Shown here: one piece after another, positions 49,564 to 58,746 of the stretch
Numbering within the stretch: position 1 is the first letter of the stretch
Layout of the letters: each line of letters starts with the position of its first letter
NCBI RefSeq assembly: GCF_947331435.1
Contig: NZ_CAMZOF010000005.1
Location: forward strand, 1-64,000
Reading direction: 5' to 3'
Length of the DNA stretch: 64,000 bases
Origin: Pelagibius sp. Alg239-R121
GTDB lineage: Bacteria; Pseudomonadota; Alphaproteobacteria; Kiloniellales; Kiloniellaceae
Made by a program: the position numbers and the translations under genes
The notes under the pieces: generated by a model
Database searches by the model: none
What the model saw: the letters and a program-made list of their open reading frames with translations, nothing else
What the model was told of the DNA's origin: nothing

Positions 49564-52080
49564 TCAGAATTGACGCAGCAGGCGGTCGATGTATTCGAGC
49601 TCACCCGCAGGTCGTTGGCGTTCGCCTCTGCGGCGGCGAAGTTCCTGCAAAATCTCCCGTGTGCGGACGATGTCGCCTTCCTCGGGAATCTTCACGCCGT
49701 TACGGGCATCGTTGATGCCGCCGCGCCCGGTCTCGCGTCCAAAGGGGTCGGAACTCCGGCCAGGCTGTGCGCCGACAGTCCCGCTGCCGCGTTCGGCCTG
49801 CTGGCCCATCTGCTGCATGAAGCTTTCGGCCATTGATTTCATGCCTTGCTGTAGCTGATCGAGCGACCGCGACTGGGGCTGAACAGGGTTTTGACCTTCT
49901 TTGCCGCCGTTCAAGGCATCGCGCGCATCACGCATGGACTGTTCCGCCCGGCCAAGAGAGCGCGGGATTTCACCCAGCGCTTCGCCCAGTTGCCGCATCA
50001 TTTCACCCAGGTCTTTGCGCAGCTTTTCCTGGGAACCGGCATCGTCACTGCGCTCACGGGCCCTCTGATCGCCGTCTTTGCCTTTTTTATCCTGGCTTTC
50101 CCGTTGTTCGCGCTCATAGCTGCGGTCCAGCAGTTCCTGCTGACGCCGGACCATATCTTCCATCTCCTGCATCATGCCATGAGCATCCTGCATGGCCTTG
50201 TTCATCTGCTCGGCGAAGTTTCCGGCGCGCATGTTTTCAAGGATTTCCTGCAGTTGTGCCAACAGCTCTTGGGCAGCTTCGGTCGAGCCGTTGCGGGCCA
50301 ATTCTCGGGCTTTTTCGATGAGATCGTTGAGATCGCTGCTGTCCAATAGTTGCGCATCGGGCGGCAGCGGTTGAGGTTCCATGCCCTGGGACAGCTGTTC
50401 GCGCATCTGCTCGTTCATAGCCTCGACAAAGCGATCAAGTGCTTCTTGCAGTTTATCAAGAAGGGCTTCGATTTCTGCCGCGTCGGCGCCGCGGGCGAGA
50501 GCCTCCTGAAGTGCCTTCTGCAGGTTTCTGATATCACGTTCTGCAATGGCTAACTCGCCTTCTTCCAGGCGCAATGCCGTATCCCAAAGCAGTTGCTGTA
50601 CGCTTGGAATAATTTCTGGCCGTGCATCATGTATCAGCCGGCGTTCGGCAGTAATCACCGCCAGAGCAACAACGACATCATGGTGAAAGTGATCGGGCCG
50701 TTGATAGATATTGCGGAGTGCCCGAACGATCGGAAAGCGTTCCTCGGGCGCGAGGGTCAGTTCTTTGCGCAGTTCGACCAGGGCACGGGCAACCGGGTGA
50801 TTGAAGATCCGCTCAGGAAGTACGGTGCGCAGCGCTTCGCTCTGACCTTGCTGTCCAAGCGCATCTTCCGCGATCAGTGTTATCTCCACCGCCAAGCCGG
50901 CCCAGGGATGCGGTGTTAAATCATGATAGCTCGTGGCATCCAGCTCGCTTGCGCTTGACTTGGGCAGCGCGAGCTCAAGATGGAAGGGCGGCGTCTCGGG
51001 TTTGTCGAGCCGCTGCACCTGAGCCCGGACCTTGTCCACTCCATAGTCGTCGCTGGCTTGATATTGTAGCCGGAGTGCGGCGCGTTCGCTTCGGCTGGGC
51101 GCCGTCAGATAGGCGATGGTGGGTGCTGCATCGGAAACCACCGCCATAGGCCATTCCGCCAGAGTGCGGCCGTTCTGGACAATGGCAATGCGATCTCCGC
51201 CATTGATCTGAGCCGAGACCTTGAAGAAGTCGACGCCGGCGCTGTCGAACCTGGTTGCATCGGGCCCCAACAGCAGTTCAGGGTCTTCCGCCGGACCCTG
51301 CACCTGCGCCAGAATTTGACTTCCGGCTGGAATGTTCAGCAACGCATTCGCGGCGCTTGCGGGGGCAAGAAACTGTGGCGCGCGGCGGGTATAACCCGGT
51401 GGATTGATCCAGACATCGAAGCTGATGTCCTGGCTGAGTGCACCGCCCGATAGCTGGGGTGTGACGGCGCGCGCAAGTCTCTGTTGCCAATCACCGGCAC
51501 CGATTACAAGGGCCACCGTGAGAACGACGGCCAATCCACAGCGTAACGCAAAGGGATCGAGTGCTGCGAACCGGGGCCGGGGCGGTTTGGCTTTGAATGA
51601 GCCGCTTTGCGCCACCAGGCGCGAGCGGTGCAGCGCCCAAAGTGCACGTGTTGTTCCGTCGCCCTTGGTCAGGCGGTCATCCAAAGAGGTTAGAGGGCGA
51701 TGCTGTAGCCCCGAATCCTGCTCAAGGCGGCGCCGGGTCTCTTTCTCGCCGGGCAACCGAAAGCTGCGGAAAAAATGCCAGAGCCCCCAAAAGGCCGCCA
51801 AACCCAAGATGGCAAGGGCACCGCCATGGATCCATGTGGGCAAGGTGGGAAGGAGATCAAACAGGGCAATAACGAGAAACAAACCGGCGATCCCCGAAAG
51901 CGGCCAGATCGCGGGCCAGAAACGTTCCCAGACCAATGCGGCTCTGGCGAGCCCCAATTCGAGGGTGAGGCGCGATGACATGGCTATCGCATTGGCGGCT
52001 CTGCCACGGGCAAAAGCCATTGCGCGCCTGTCGCGGTCGGCCGTATTTGGTCCAAAGCTAGGGTGTTCTCGATCTACCAC
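49564..52080 (-). CDS. TIGR02302/DUF4175 family membrane protein
   Basis: An 838-residue alphaproteobacterial protein. Two or three membrane segments lie near the N-terminus (about 55-75, 85-110 and 180-200). A large periplasmic region follows with an Ig-like beta part (DISFDVWINPPGYTRRAPQFL) and long glutamine-, glutamate- and methionine-rich coiled coils (about 540-740), then a Gly-rich tail ending EYIDRLLRQF. The family is conserved beside lysA and argH in Rhizobiales and Rhodospirillales and has no known function. The GTG start gives an N-terminal extension; the ATG at MSSRLTLELG (51981) may be the true start. Confidence 0.88.
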   Translation of the reverse strand: MVDREHPSFGPNTADRDRRAMAFARGRAANAIAMSSRLTLELGLARAALVWERFWPAIWPLSGIAGLFLVIALFDLLPTLPTWIHGGALAILGLAAFWGLWHFFRSFRLPGEKETRRRLEQDSGLQHRPLTSLDDRLTKGDGTTRALWALHRSRLVAQSGSFKAKPPRPRFAALDPFALRCGLAVVLTVALVIGAGDWQQRLARAVTPQLSGGALSQDISFDVWINPPGYTRRAPQFLAPASAANALLNIPAGSQILAQVQGPAEDPELLLGPDATRFDSAGVDFFKVSAQINGGDRIAIVQNGRTLAEWPMAVVSDAAPTIAYLTAPSRSERAALRLQYQASDDYGVDKVRAQVQRLDKPETPPFHLELALPKSSASELDATSYHDLTPHPWAGLAVEITLIAEDALGQQGQSEALRTVLPERIFNHPVARALVELRKELTLAPEERFPIVRALRNIYQRPDHFHHDVVVALAVITAERRLIHDARPEIIPSVQQLLWDTALRLEEGELAIAERDIRNLQKALQEALARGADAAEIEALLDKLQEALDRFVEAMNEQMREQLSQGMEPQPLPPDAQLLDSSDLNDLIEKARELARNGSTEAAQELLAQLQEILENMRAGNFAEQMNKAMQDAHGMMQEMEDMVRRQQELLDRSYEREQRESQDKKGKDGDQRARERSDDAGSQEKLRKDLGEMMRQLGEALGEIPRSLGRAEQSMRDARDALNGGKEGQNPVQPQSRSLDQLQQGMKSMAESFMQQMGQQAERGSGTVGAQPGRSSDPFGRETGRGGINDARNGVKIPEEGDIVRTREILQELRRRRGERQRPAGELEYIDRLLRQF

Positions 52081-52128
52081 CTGCGCGTCCTCGCGTCGTT
52101 AGCTCTAACTTCCCCCAACTTACCTAAA

Positions 52129-52155
52129 CACGAGAGCCTGCTTCGCAGTCTCGTG
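52129..52155 (-). terminator. Hairpin downstream of lysA
   Basis: On the minus strand CACGAGA and TCTCGTG form a 7-bp stem enclosing a second stem CTGC/GCAG, followed by TTTAGG. It lies about 100 bp after lysA and before the TIGR02302 gene. Confidence 0.55.
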
Positions 52156-52251
52156 CACTTTCGTCCCGCTTCGCACCGCCTTCAATCAATGTTCAGAACG
52201 GTTTACCTTACAACGGGCGGTTCACTTCTGTATCTGGCCCAATTCTCAAAT

Positions 52252-53550
52252 CTAGGCGGCTCCGCGCGGTTCGGAGCTTTGTTGTCCGTCATCCAGCCAA
52301 TCCGGCAGCCTATCCTGACCGATCAACTCATCATAGTCGATTCGGGGGCGGATCACCGCGTAATCATTGCCCCGCACCAGAATTTCCGGTGCCGGAGGTC
52401 TGGAATTATAACTCGATGACATGACAGCGCCATAGGCTCCCGATGAACAAATCGCGAGCAGGTCGTCTGCAGCAACCGGCGGAAGCTCTCTTTGCTCGGC
52501 AAAGATATCGCTGCTTTCGCATATTGGACCGACAATATCATAAGGTTCGCGGTCTGCGCCGGCAGCGAACTGAGCGACCGGCAGAATGTCATGCCAGGCG
52601 TCGTAAAGGGTCGGTCGGATGAGGTCGTTCATGGCGGCATCGACGATCGCGAAACGCCGTGCCGTCCCATGTTTCACATAAACGGTTCGCGTGACCAGCA
52701 AACCTGCGTTTCCGGTCAGGAAACGGCCCGGTTCAAAAATCAGCTTGGCATCGAGGCCCTTTGTGGTTTCCCGTACAATTTCCGCGTAGCGGGCAATATC
52801 CGGAGCGGCATCGCCCTCGTAGGCGATGCCCAGGCCGCCGCCCATGTCCAGGCGCTCCAAAGGCCAGCCGGCGTCCCGCAGCTCTGTGAAGAGCGCAACC
52901 AGCCGCTCGAAAGCCATGCGATAGGGATTGACGTCGGTAATCTGGGAACCGATGTGGACCGCCAGGCCTTCGATCCGAACGCCCGGCAGCTGCGCTGCTG
53001 AGTCCAGGAAGCCCCGAAGGCTGGGAATATCGATCCCGAACTTGTTTTCCGCCTTCCCGGTCGAGATTTTCGCATGGGTCAGCGCATCCACATCCGGGTT
53101 GATGCGCAGGGCGACTGGTGCACGTACCCCCTTTTCCTGTGCGATACGCGAAAGAGCTTCCAGCTCCGGCAGGGATTCCACATTGAACTGCAGGATACCG
53201 GCATCGAGCGCAGTCGCCATCTCCGAAGGCTGCTTGCCGACACCTGCGAAGACGACTTTGCTTGCAGGCACGCCTGCAGCGAGCGCACGGCGAAGCTCGC
53301 CTTCAGATACGACGTCGGCACCGGCGCCCAGCTGCGCAAAAGTCCGGATCACCGCCTGGTTCGAGTTGGCTTTCAGCGCGTAGCAAACGGTCGCTGGCAG
53401 ATCACCCAGCGCACGCACGAAGCTTGTGTAGGCTGATTCCATAGCTGCGGCGGAATAACAGAAAAACGGTGTACCAACCCGCGCGGCAAGTTCGTCGAGG
53501 GATACATCCTCGATGTGCAGGCGGCCGTTTCGATAAGGAAAGAATGTCAT
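52252..53550 (-). CDS. lysA: Diaminopimelate decarboxylase
   Basis: A 432-residue fold-type III PLP enzyme making L-lysine from meso-diaminopimelate. The PLP lysine is Lys60 in CYALKANSN. Other motifs are HIGSQITD, DMGGGLGIAY, FEPGRFLTGNAG and the cysteine of GPICESSDIF. Length is normal. It is followed by TIGR02302 and preceded by a small lipoprotein and argH, the conserved alphaproteobacterial argH-lipoprotein-lysA order. Confidence 0.97.
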   Translation of the reverse strand: MTFFPYRNGRLHIEDVSLDELAARVGTPFFCYSAAAMESAYTSFVRALGDLPATVCYALKANSNQAVIRTFAQLGAGADVVSEGELRRALAAGVPASKVVFAGVGKQPSEMATALDAGILQFNVESLPELEALSRIAQEKGVRAPVALRINPDVDALTHAKISTGKAENKFGIDIPSLRGFLDSAAQLPGVRIEGLAVHIGSQITDVNPYRMAFERLVALFTELRDAGWPLERLDMGGGLGIAYEGDAAPDIARYAEIVRETTKGLDAKLIFEPGRFLTGNAGLLVTRTVYVKHGTARRFAIVDAAMNDLIRPTLYDAWHDILPVAQFAAGADREPYDIVGPICESSDIFAEQRELPPVAADDLLAICSSGAYGAVMSSSYNSRPPAPEILVRGNDYAVIRPRIDYDELIGQDRLPDWLDDGQQSSEPRGAA

Positions 53551-53683
53551 AAGGCTTCGCTTCAGTTCTGCTCGCTGTGACCAACCCTTCGCTGGATCAT
53601 CACCTGGAATCTACAAGATGCCGCTCTCGCAGAGACGCGGATTGCAGGTTTCAGACTACACAATATGCGGTTGTCCGGCGATT

Positions 53684-53935
53684 TTAGTAGGTTTTTGTCT
53701 TCGTGCGTGAATCCGGGAAGATCGAGATATTGTCCGGCGTGGTATTTTGCGGCGTGCGCTCTTTGTTGACTCCGGGAACCTGTGACGAAGGTTTGGGGTA
53801 GGTTCCGGGATAGGTGTAGAGATCTTCCTCGCCCTCCGGCGGCGCTAAATCGCCTTTCTTACCGCAACCGGCGAGGCCGGCGGCCGCAACCAGGGTCAGC
53901 ACGACGCTACGCCGTGTCAGTGATTTCACCTTCAT
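53684..53935 (-). CDS. Small LptM/YifL-like lipoprotein
   Basis: An 83-residue lipoprotein. The signal ends in the lipobox LAGCGKKGDL, giving a lipidated cysteine at about residue 24, and the mature part is Pro-, Thr- and Asp-rich. The CGKKGPL-like start and position between argH and lysA match the LptM (YifL) family, whose E. coli member assists LptD assembly. The ATG at MKVKSL is chosen because it gives a normal signal peptide; an upstream in-frame ATG adds 12 unlikely residues. Confidence 0.85.
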   Translation of the reverse strand: MKVKSLTRRSVVLTLVAAAGLAGCGKKGDLAPPEGEEDLYTYPGTYPKPSSQVPGVNKERTPQNTTPDNISIFPDSRTKTKTY

Positions 53936-54110
53936 TATGGTCTCCAAGCGTTTCGCCGGTGAAACGCGCAATCCTCTACACTGCGGAACACCCCTTTTGA
54001 GCCCGCCGCTGCAACACGATATTGATGCCGGCCCATCTAGTCAAAGGGCGCCTAGTTTTAAGGGGCGCCTGGTCAAAGGCTCTGGTCCAGGCCTCAAGGC
54101 GACCGGAACC

Positions 54111-55577
54111 CTATAGGAAGCGCCTTCTAGCTTCGGTGGCGGCTTCGCGCACCCGGTTCGGTGCGGTGCCGCCATGGCTGGTACGGCTGGCAACCGAGCT
54201 TTCAACCGTCAGAACCTCGAAGATGGCCTCAGTGATGCGCGGTTCGACGGCCTGCATATCGGCAAGCGGCAGATCACTGATATCACAGCCCGCGGCTTCG
54301 GCGCGTTGAACGATCGTACCGGTGATGTGGTGGGCGTCGCGGAACGGCAGGTTGAGGACGCGCACCAGCCAATCGGCGAGGTCCGTCGCGGTCAGGAAGC
54401 CAGCGGCCGTCGCGGCCTTCAGGCGGGCTTCGTTAGCGGTCAGGTCCCGCACCATGCCGGTTGTGGCTGCGACGCATAGCGCCAGGGTGTCAGTAGCGTC
54501 GAACAAGGGTTCTTTGTCTTCCTGCATGTCCTTGCCATAGGTCAGCGGCAGACCCTTCATGACCATCAGCAGGGTGTTGAGTGAGCCAATCACCCGGCCC
54601 GCCTTGCCGCGCACCAGTTCCGCGGCATCGGGATTTTTCTTCTGCGGCATGATCGAACTGCCGGTGGTGAAGGCGTCCGAAAGATCGACGAAACGGAAAC
54701 CTTCGCTGCACCAGATCACGAGCTCTTCGGCGAAGCGCGAAAGATGGATCGCGAGGATCGAGCCGATCGAGAGGTATTCGAGGGCGAAGTCCCGGTCCGA
54801 CACGGAATCGATGGAGTTGGCGGTCGGGCGGTCAAAGCCGAGTGCCTGTGCTGTCGCATGCCGGTCGATGGGAAAGGACGTGCCTGCCAGAGCGGCCGCT
54901 CCCAGAGGACACTCGTTCAGTCTTGTCCGGCAATCGGCAACACGGCTGCGGTCCCGTCCAAGCATTTCGACGTAGCTCAGCAGATGATGGCCAAAGGTCA
55001 CCGGCTGTGCAGCCTGCAGGTGCGTATAGCCTGGCATGACGCTGTCTGCGTAAGTCTCCGCCTTGTCGATCAGGGATTCCTGTAGCTCGGCCAGCTTGGC
55101 GTCGAGTTGATCGAGGCTGTCGCGGACCCAGAGGCGAATATCCACCGCGACCTGATCATTCCGCGAGCGCCCCGTGTGCAGGCGGCCGGCGGCGTCGCCG
55201 ATCAACTCGCGCAACCGCGCTTCGACATTCATGTGAATGTCTTCGAGGGCTGCGCTGAAGGTAAAGCTGCCCGCTTCGATCTCTCGCAAAATCGTGTCTA
55301 GACCTTTAAGGATCGCATCGCCATCTTCCTGGGAGACGATGTTCTGGGCGATCAACATGTTACAGTGCGCTCTGGATCCCTGGATGTCCTGGGCGTAAAG
55401 CCGCTGGTCGAAGGAAATCGACGCGTTGATCTGTTCCATGACCTCGGCCGGGCCCATGGAGAAGCGCCCGCCCCACATCTTGTTCGCACTGGGGGAATCG
55501 GTCGTGGCCGGGGCATTGTCGGAAGAGGTAGCGGCGCCGCCGGTATGCCCGGCTGCCGGAGTTTTTTCTGAGGTCAT
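54111..55577 (-). CDS. argH: Argininosuccinate lyase
   Basis: A 488-residue lyase that splits argininosuccinate into arginine and fumarate. The signature [12 protein letters not shown] contains the catalytic serine. [33 protein letters not shown] and the late [22 protein letters not shown] are family blocks. The first 33 residues before [10 protein letters not shown] are Ser-, Thr- and Ala-rich and look like a non-homologous extension; the ATG at that point could be an alternative start. It is divergent from tlpA with only about 25 bp between start codons. Confidence 0.96.
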   Translation of the reverse strand: MTSEKTPAAGHTGGAATSSDNAPATTDSPSANKMWGGRFSMGPAEVMEQINASISFDQRLYAQDIQGSRAHCNMLIAQNIVSQEDGDAILKGLDTILREIEAGSFTFSAALEDIHMNVEARLRELIGDAAGRLHTGRSRNDQVAVDIRLWVRDSLDQLDAKLAELQESLIDKAETYADSVMPGYTHLQAAQPVTFGHHLLSYVEMLGRDRSRVADCRTRLNECPLGAAALAGTSFPIDRHATAQALGFDRPTANSIDSVSDRDFALEYLSIGSILAIHLSRFAEELVIWCSEGFRFVDLSDAFTTGSSIMPQKKNPDAAELVRGKAGRVIGSLNTLLMVMKGLPLTYGKDMQEDKEPLFDATDTLALCVAATTGMVRDLTANEARLKAATAAGFLTATDLADWLVRVLNLPFRDAHHITGTIVQRAEAAGCDISDLPLADMQAVEPRITEAIFEVLTVESSVASRTSHGGTAPNRVREAATEARRRFL

Positions 55578-55601
55578 ATGACTGGGTGGACCTGATTCGT
55601 T

Positions 55602-56216
55602 ATGCAAAAAAACATCGCCATAGGGGTGCGGTTTCGCAGATTGGCTGCGGCGTTACTTGGTGTCGCAGTGTTTGCCACTGGGATCGCCACCGGTTTTTCC
55701 ACCGCCGCGCAGAACAGCGAACCGCCCCTGGCGGGCGATTTCGGCGGGAACTTTACTCTCTTCGAACCGCCGATACCAGCACCGCCGACGGCATTTTCGG
55801 ACGCTTCCGAAGGACGTACGACCCTGCGGGATTTCAAAGGCGAGGTCGTATTGGTGAATTTCTGGGCGACCTGGTGCGCCCCCTGTGTCGCAGAGATGCC
55901 AGCCCTCAACCGCTTGCAGGCGGAGCTCGCTCCCCAGGGCTTTCGGATCGTTGCCATATCCCAAGACCGGCGTGGCCTGGACATCGTAAAGCCCTTCTAT
56001 GAAAAGCTGGATCTAGATGCCATGGGGATCTACCTGGATCCCAAGGGCACGGCATCCCGGCAGTTCGAGGTCAGAGGCTTGCCGACCTCGTTGCTGGTTG
56101 ATCGCCGCAACCGGATTATCGGCATTCTGCAAGGTCCTGCGGAGTGGGATTCGCCCGAAGCCAAGGCGTTGATGCAATTTTACTTGGATCAGCCGATGCC
56201 TGCCAGCTCGGGCTGA
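55602..56216 (+). CDS. tlpA: TlpA-family thiol:disulfide oxidoreductase
   Basis: A 204-residue exported thioredoxin-fold protein. The N-terminal hydrophobic segment (about 12-34) is an uncleaved anchor or signal. The active site is WCAPC (Cys92, Cys95) in [18 protein letters not shown] and the cis-proline loop is [11 protein letters not shown]. TlpA proteins keep cytochrome c oxidase copper sites or cytochrome c cysteines reduced. Its promoter must lie within or beside the argH start region. The next gene follows 6 bp after the stop. Confidence 0.92.
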   Translation: MQKNIAIGVRFRRLAAALLGVAVFATGIATGFSTAAQNSEPPLAGDFGGNFTLFEPPIPAPPTAFSDASEGRTTLRDFKGEVVLVNFWATWCAPCVAEMPALNRLQAELAPQGFRIVAISQDRRGLDIVKPFYEKLDLDAMGIYLDPKGTASRQFEVRGLPTSLLVDRRNRIIGILQGPAEWDSPEAKALMQFYLDQPMPASSG

Positions 56217-56222
56217 GTCATC

Positions 56223-57017
56223 GTGCCGTTTACCGTCCCGTCTTTGTCGCCACGGACCCTTTGTTTCCTGCCGCTCCTCCTCCTCGGCGCCTGTGCATCC
56301 CAGGAAACGCATGACGGCGGTCTCCCCGATGCTGCAAACGAGATTGCGTCTGAGGCAGAGGGAACTTCGAATTATCTGTTCCAGGCTGCGACCAGCATTC
56401 AGGACGACTGGTTCCACATGCGTATGCGGGGGCAGACCGACTATCAGTTGACGATCTTCGATGAGGCGGTGGCCATTCGAGCGCGCGGGCAGGAGTCTGC
56501 GTCCGGACTGATCCGTGCGGTCGACATCGACCCTGTGGCTTGTCCCGAAATCGAATGGGCCTGGGCTGCGACCAAGATACAACAGAGCGTCAATCTGCAC
56601 GACAAACAGAGTGACGATGTAGCCGCCTCACTGTTTCTGCTGTTCGGTGATCCCGGACTCTATTCCGATCCCGACCCGGTCCCGACGCTTCGATACGTCT
56701 GGACTACCGATCACGTTCAGCCGGATGAGGTGATCGACAATCCCTATCTTTCCGGCGTCGTGAAAAGCATCGCCGTCCGCGTTACAAGTCCGGCCGGCGA
56801 CCAGGCTTCACCCCCTGCTGCCTGGGTGGTTGAGCACCGCAATATCCTCGAGGATTTCACGCGCGCCTTCGGTCACCCGCCGGCGGAAGGCCTTCAGGCC
56901 TTTGCCTTATTCAGCGACAACGATCAGACCAGCGAACCCGTAGAAGCCTATTACGGCTGGGCGCGGGTCAATTGCTCAGGAGAGGCTGCGTCTGCAGACG
57001 GTGCGTCGGACTGGTAG
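56223..57017 (+). CDS. DUF3047 lipoprotein
   Basis: A 264-residue predicted lipoprotein: the signal ends in LLLGACASQ with cysteine at about residue 24. The body fits DUF3047 through the WFHMRMRGQTDYQL region, IEWAWAATKIQQ, RYVWTTDHV and the C-terminal FSDNDQTSEPVEAYYGW. Proteins of this family are periplasmic beta-rich domains with no established function. GTG start 6 bp after tlpA, so the two are co-transcribed. The last residues are acidic and Ser/Ala-rich. Confidence 0.75.
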   Translation: MPFTVPSLSPRTLCFLPLLLLGACASQETHDGGLPDAANEIASEAEGTSNYLFQAATSIQDDWFHMRMRGQTDYQLTIFDEAVAIRARGQESASGLIRAVDIDPVACPEIEWAWAATKIQQSVNLHDKQSDDVAASLFLLFGDPGLYSDPDPVPTLRYVWTTDHVQPDEVIDNPYLSGVVKSIAVRVTSPAGDQASPPAAWVVEHRNILEDFTRAFGHPPAEGLQAFALFSDNDQTSEPVEAYYGWARVNCSGEAASADGASDW

Positions 57018-57027
57018 ATCCCCAGCT

Positions 57028-57741
57028 CTAGTTTACGAGCTTCCACGAACCGTCGGGTTGTCTACAGGCCGTGCCGTAAAGTGTTTGCGATTTTCCGCCG
57101 ATGACCGAGGTCGTTGTATATTCCCGGCAATATCCGCCATTAGAGGTTTGATAGGTTCTGGTAGGTTTTACCCTGTAACGTCCGTTGTCATTGGGGTTCT
57201 CCCAGGCGATGGTTTGGCCGTCCGGGGAATGTTCCAGCGACTGGCCAATACAGTTCTGGTCGATCTGATCCATATAGCGACCGATGGCACCACCAATCAG
57301 GTAGCCGACGATCGTACCGCCGATGATCGCGACAGTCTTTCCACTGCCTTTTCCGACCTGTGTTCCCGCTGCACCACCTACGGCACCGCCGAGGACGCTG
57401 CCCAAAAGTTCACGATTGCAGGTGCCGATGTTCAGATCGAAGGGGGCGACGTAGCTGTCGTGCTGTTCGACCTTATGTTTCCCTTTCTTCTTGCCTTTAT
57501 GCTTCCCCTTCCCCTTGCCCTTGCCGTTCTTGTAGTAGCCATGGGCAGGTGCCCAGGGCGGGGGATCGGCGTAGGCTAGGCTTGGCGCGAGCGCCCAAAT
57601 GCCAGAAACCGCGATTGCGATGCCTGCGGCCAGAAGTTTGCGGCCAGTCTGAATATGGCCAGTCTGAATGTGGCCAATCTGACTATGTCCAGTCTGACTG
57701 AACCGGAGATTGCCGCGTCCTTTGGCTTGAGGCTCTGGCAT
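57028..57741 (-). CDS. Glycine-zipper 2TM surface-antigen-like protein
   Basis: A 237-residue exported protein. After a polar N-terminus and a signal segment (about 35-58, cleaved near AYADPP) comes a lysine-rich repeat region (GKGKGKGKHKGKKKGKHK). A glycine-zipper domain (LLGSVLGGAVGGAAGTQVGK and IIGGTIVGYLIGGAIGRYMD) and a C-terminal 17-kDa-antigen-like domain follow. The zipper inserts in or spans the outer membrane. Residues about 15-33 are encoded by four 15-bp repeats. It converges with the DUF3047 gene (10 bp between the stops). Confidence 0.8.
   Translation of the reverse strand: MPEPQAKGRGNLRFSQTGHSQIGHIQTGHIQTGRKLLAAGIAIAVSGIWALAPSLAYADPPPWAPAHGYYKNGKGKGKGKHKGKKKGKHKVEQHDSYVAPFDLNIGTCNRELLGSVLGGAVGGAAGTQVGKGSGKTVAIIGGTIVGYLIGGAIGRYMDQIDQNCIGQSLEHSPDGQTIAWENPNDNGRYRVKPTRTYQTSNGGYCREYTTTSVIGGKSQTLYGTACRQPDGSWKLVN
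57642..57701 (-). repeat. Four tandem 15-bp repeats inside the glycine-zipper gene
   Basis: Units GGCCAGTCTGAATAT, GGCCAGTCTGAATGT, GGCCAATCTGACTAT and GTCCAGTCTGACTGA encode a GHIQT-like pentapeptide repeat ahead of the signal peptide. Being in-frame, the number could vary by slippage without a frameshift. Confidence 0.75.
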
Positions 57742-58131
57742 GAAATTTGTTCCTATTTTGCGCTAACCAAGCTGGGCACAGCGTTTCTTTTAGCACCCAA
57801 ATGTTATCAAAGCCTGTTGAGGAATTGAGGCGACTCTATGGCCTTGTGAATTCTGGGAACCTCGGCATGGAGGCGTAAGTCATTTGTCGATAAATTTTAC
57901 ACACCGGTAAGTGGTAATCAATTAACTTATTGAAAACAAACAAAGTTTCCTTTTTAGATCTGTCGGTCCAATTAACACGCGGACTATCCCTTATATGACC
58001 AGGTTTGGCTCCCTGATAAAAAGGTGAATGGAAACAGCGTGGTCATGGGATTGGCACGAACATTGCGTGTTTATGAGCCAGAATTAACAAAATCATGCTC
58101 AAAGCATGAACTTTAATATGGGGACGGCGTA
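57742..58131. promoter_or_regulatory. 390-bp promoter region of the second PEP-CTERM gene
   Basis: The region is AT-rich between 57880 and 58000 and contains the sigma-54 promoter at 58051-58068. The upstream 200 bp would suit an enhancer for a sigma-54 activator, although no clear palindromic activator site was identified. Confidence 0.45.
58051..58068 (+). promoter_or_regulatory. Sigma-54 (RpoN) promoter
   Basis: TTGGCACGAACATTGCGT matches YTGGCACG-N4-TTGC with GG and GC spaced by exactly 10 bp. It lies 64 bp upstream of the PEP-CTERM gene. From the literature on PEP-CTERM systems, the PrsK/PrsR two-component pair acts through sigma-54, which fits. Confidence 0.7.
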
Positions 58132-58746
58132 ATGCGTATACTCTCGGTGGTTTTTTCAGCGATTCTCGGCGGAATCGCGATGATGTCGACTTCGGTCAGT
58201 GCGATGCCCATGCCGGCGACGCCGATGATTGGTTGCGATACGGCGACAGACTTGGCGTGTCGAGTCTTTGCGGGGCAAAATCTGACAGGCCCATCAGGTC
58301 CAGTCACGGTTCCGAACAACGGGAATGATAAGGAAAACGTCGTTGAAGCTGCGCTCTTCGACGTTTTTGGATCTTTCATCGACGTCATGGAAGCGGCCAA
58401 AAGCGACGACAATCCCTCTCGAGGCCTCAGCATCACCGGCGCTGGCTCGTCATCCGGGACCTGGACTTACACTGGCGTCGAGGAACTCTATCTACTTACG
58501 GTCAAGGCCTCGAACGATTTCTCTATCTACAATATCGAGGGCCTGACAACCGGCCCCTGGACCACGGAGGGCCTGGTCAACGGTGGCGGCAACACTCCGA
58601 ACATTTCTCATGTGACGGTCTGGAAGCTGGTAGGCGGTACGACCACTCAAATTCCCGAGCCCGGTACGCTTGCACTTCTATTGCTCGGTCTGGCAGGCTT
58701 GACGATTGCAGCGCAGCGCCAAAAAGCCACCGCAACTCAACGGTGA
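58132..58746 (+). CDS. PEP-CTERM sorting-domain protein
   Basis: A 204-residue exported protein: signal peptide (about 1-23), a beta-rich middle with GAGSSSGTWTYTGVEELYLLTVKASNDFSIY, and a C-terminal PEP-CTERM anchor (IPEPGTLALLLLGLAGLTI followed by a basic tail). The middle resembles many small PEP-CTERM surface proteins without known activity. An exosortase (EpsH/XrtA) would cut it and place it in the exopolysaccharide matrix. None is encoded in this window. Expression probably depends on the sigma-54 promoter directly upstream. Confidence 0.85.
   Translation: MRILSVVFSAILGGIAMMSTSVSAMPMPATPMIGCDTATDLACRVFAGQNLTGPSGPVTVPNNGNDKENVVEAALFDVFGSFIDVMEAAKSDDNPSRGLSITGAGSSSGTWTYTGVEELYLLTVKASNDFSIYNIEGLTTGPWTTEGLVNGGGNTPNISHVTVWKLVGGTTTQIPEPGTLALLLLGLAGLTIAAQRQKATATQR

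Noticed and set aside
58051-58068. Similar sigma-54 promoter before the PEP-CTERM nuclease
   Set aside because: The closest sequence there (TGGCGTGCCATGCT, minus strand) has GG and GC only 8 bp apart, so it does not qualify.
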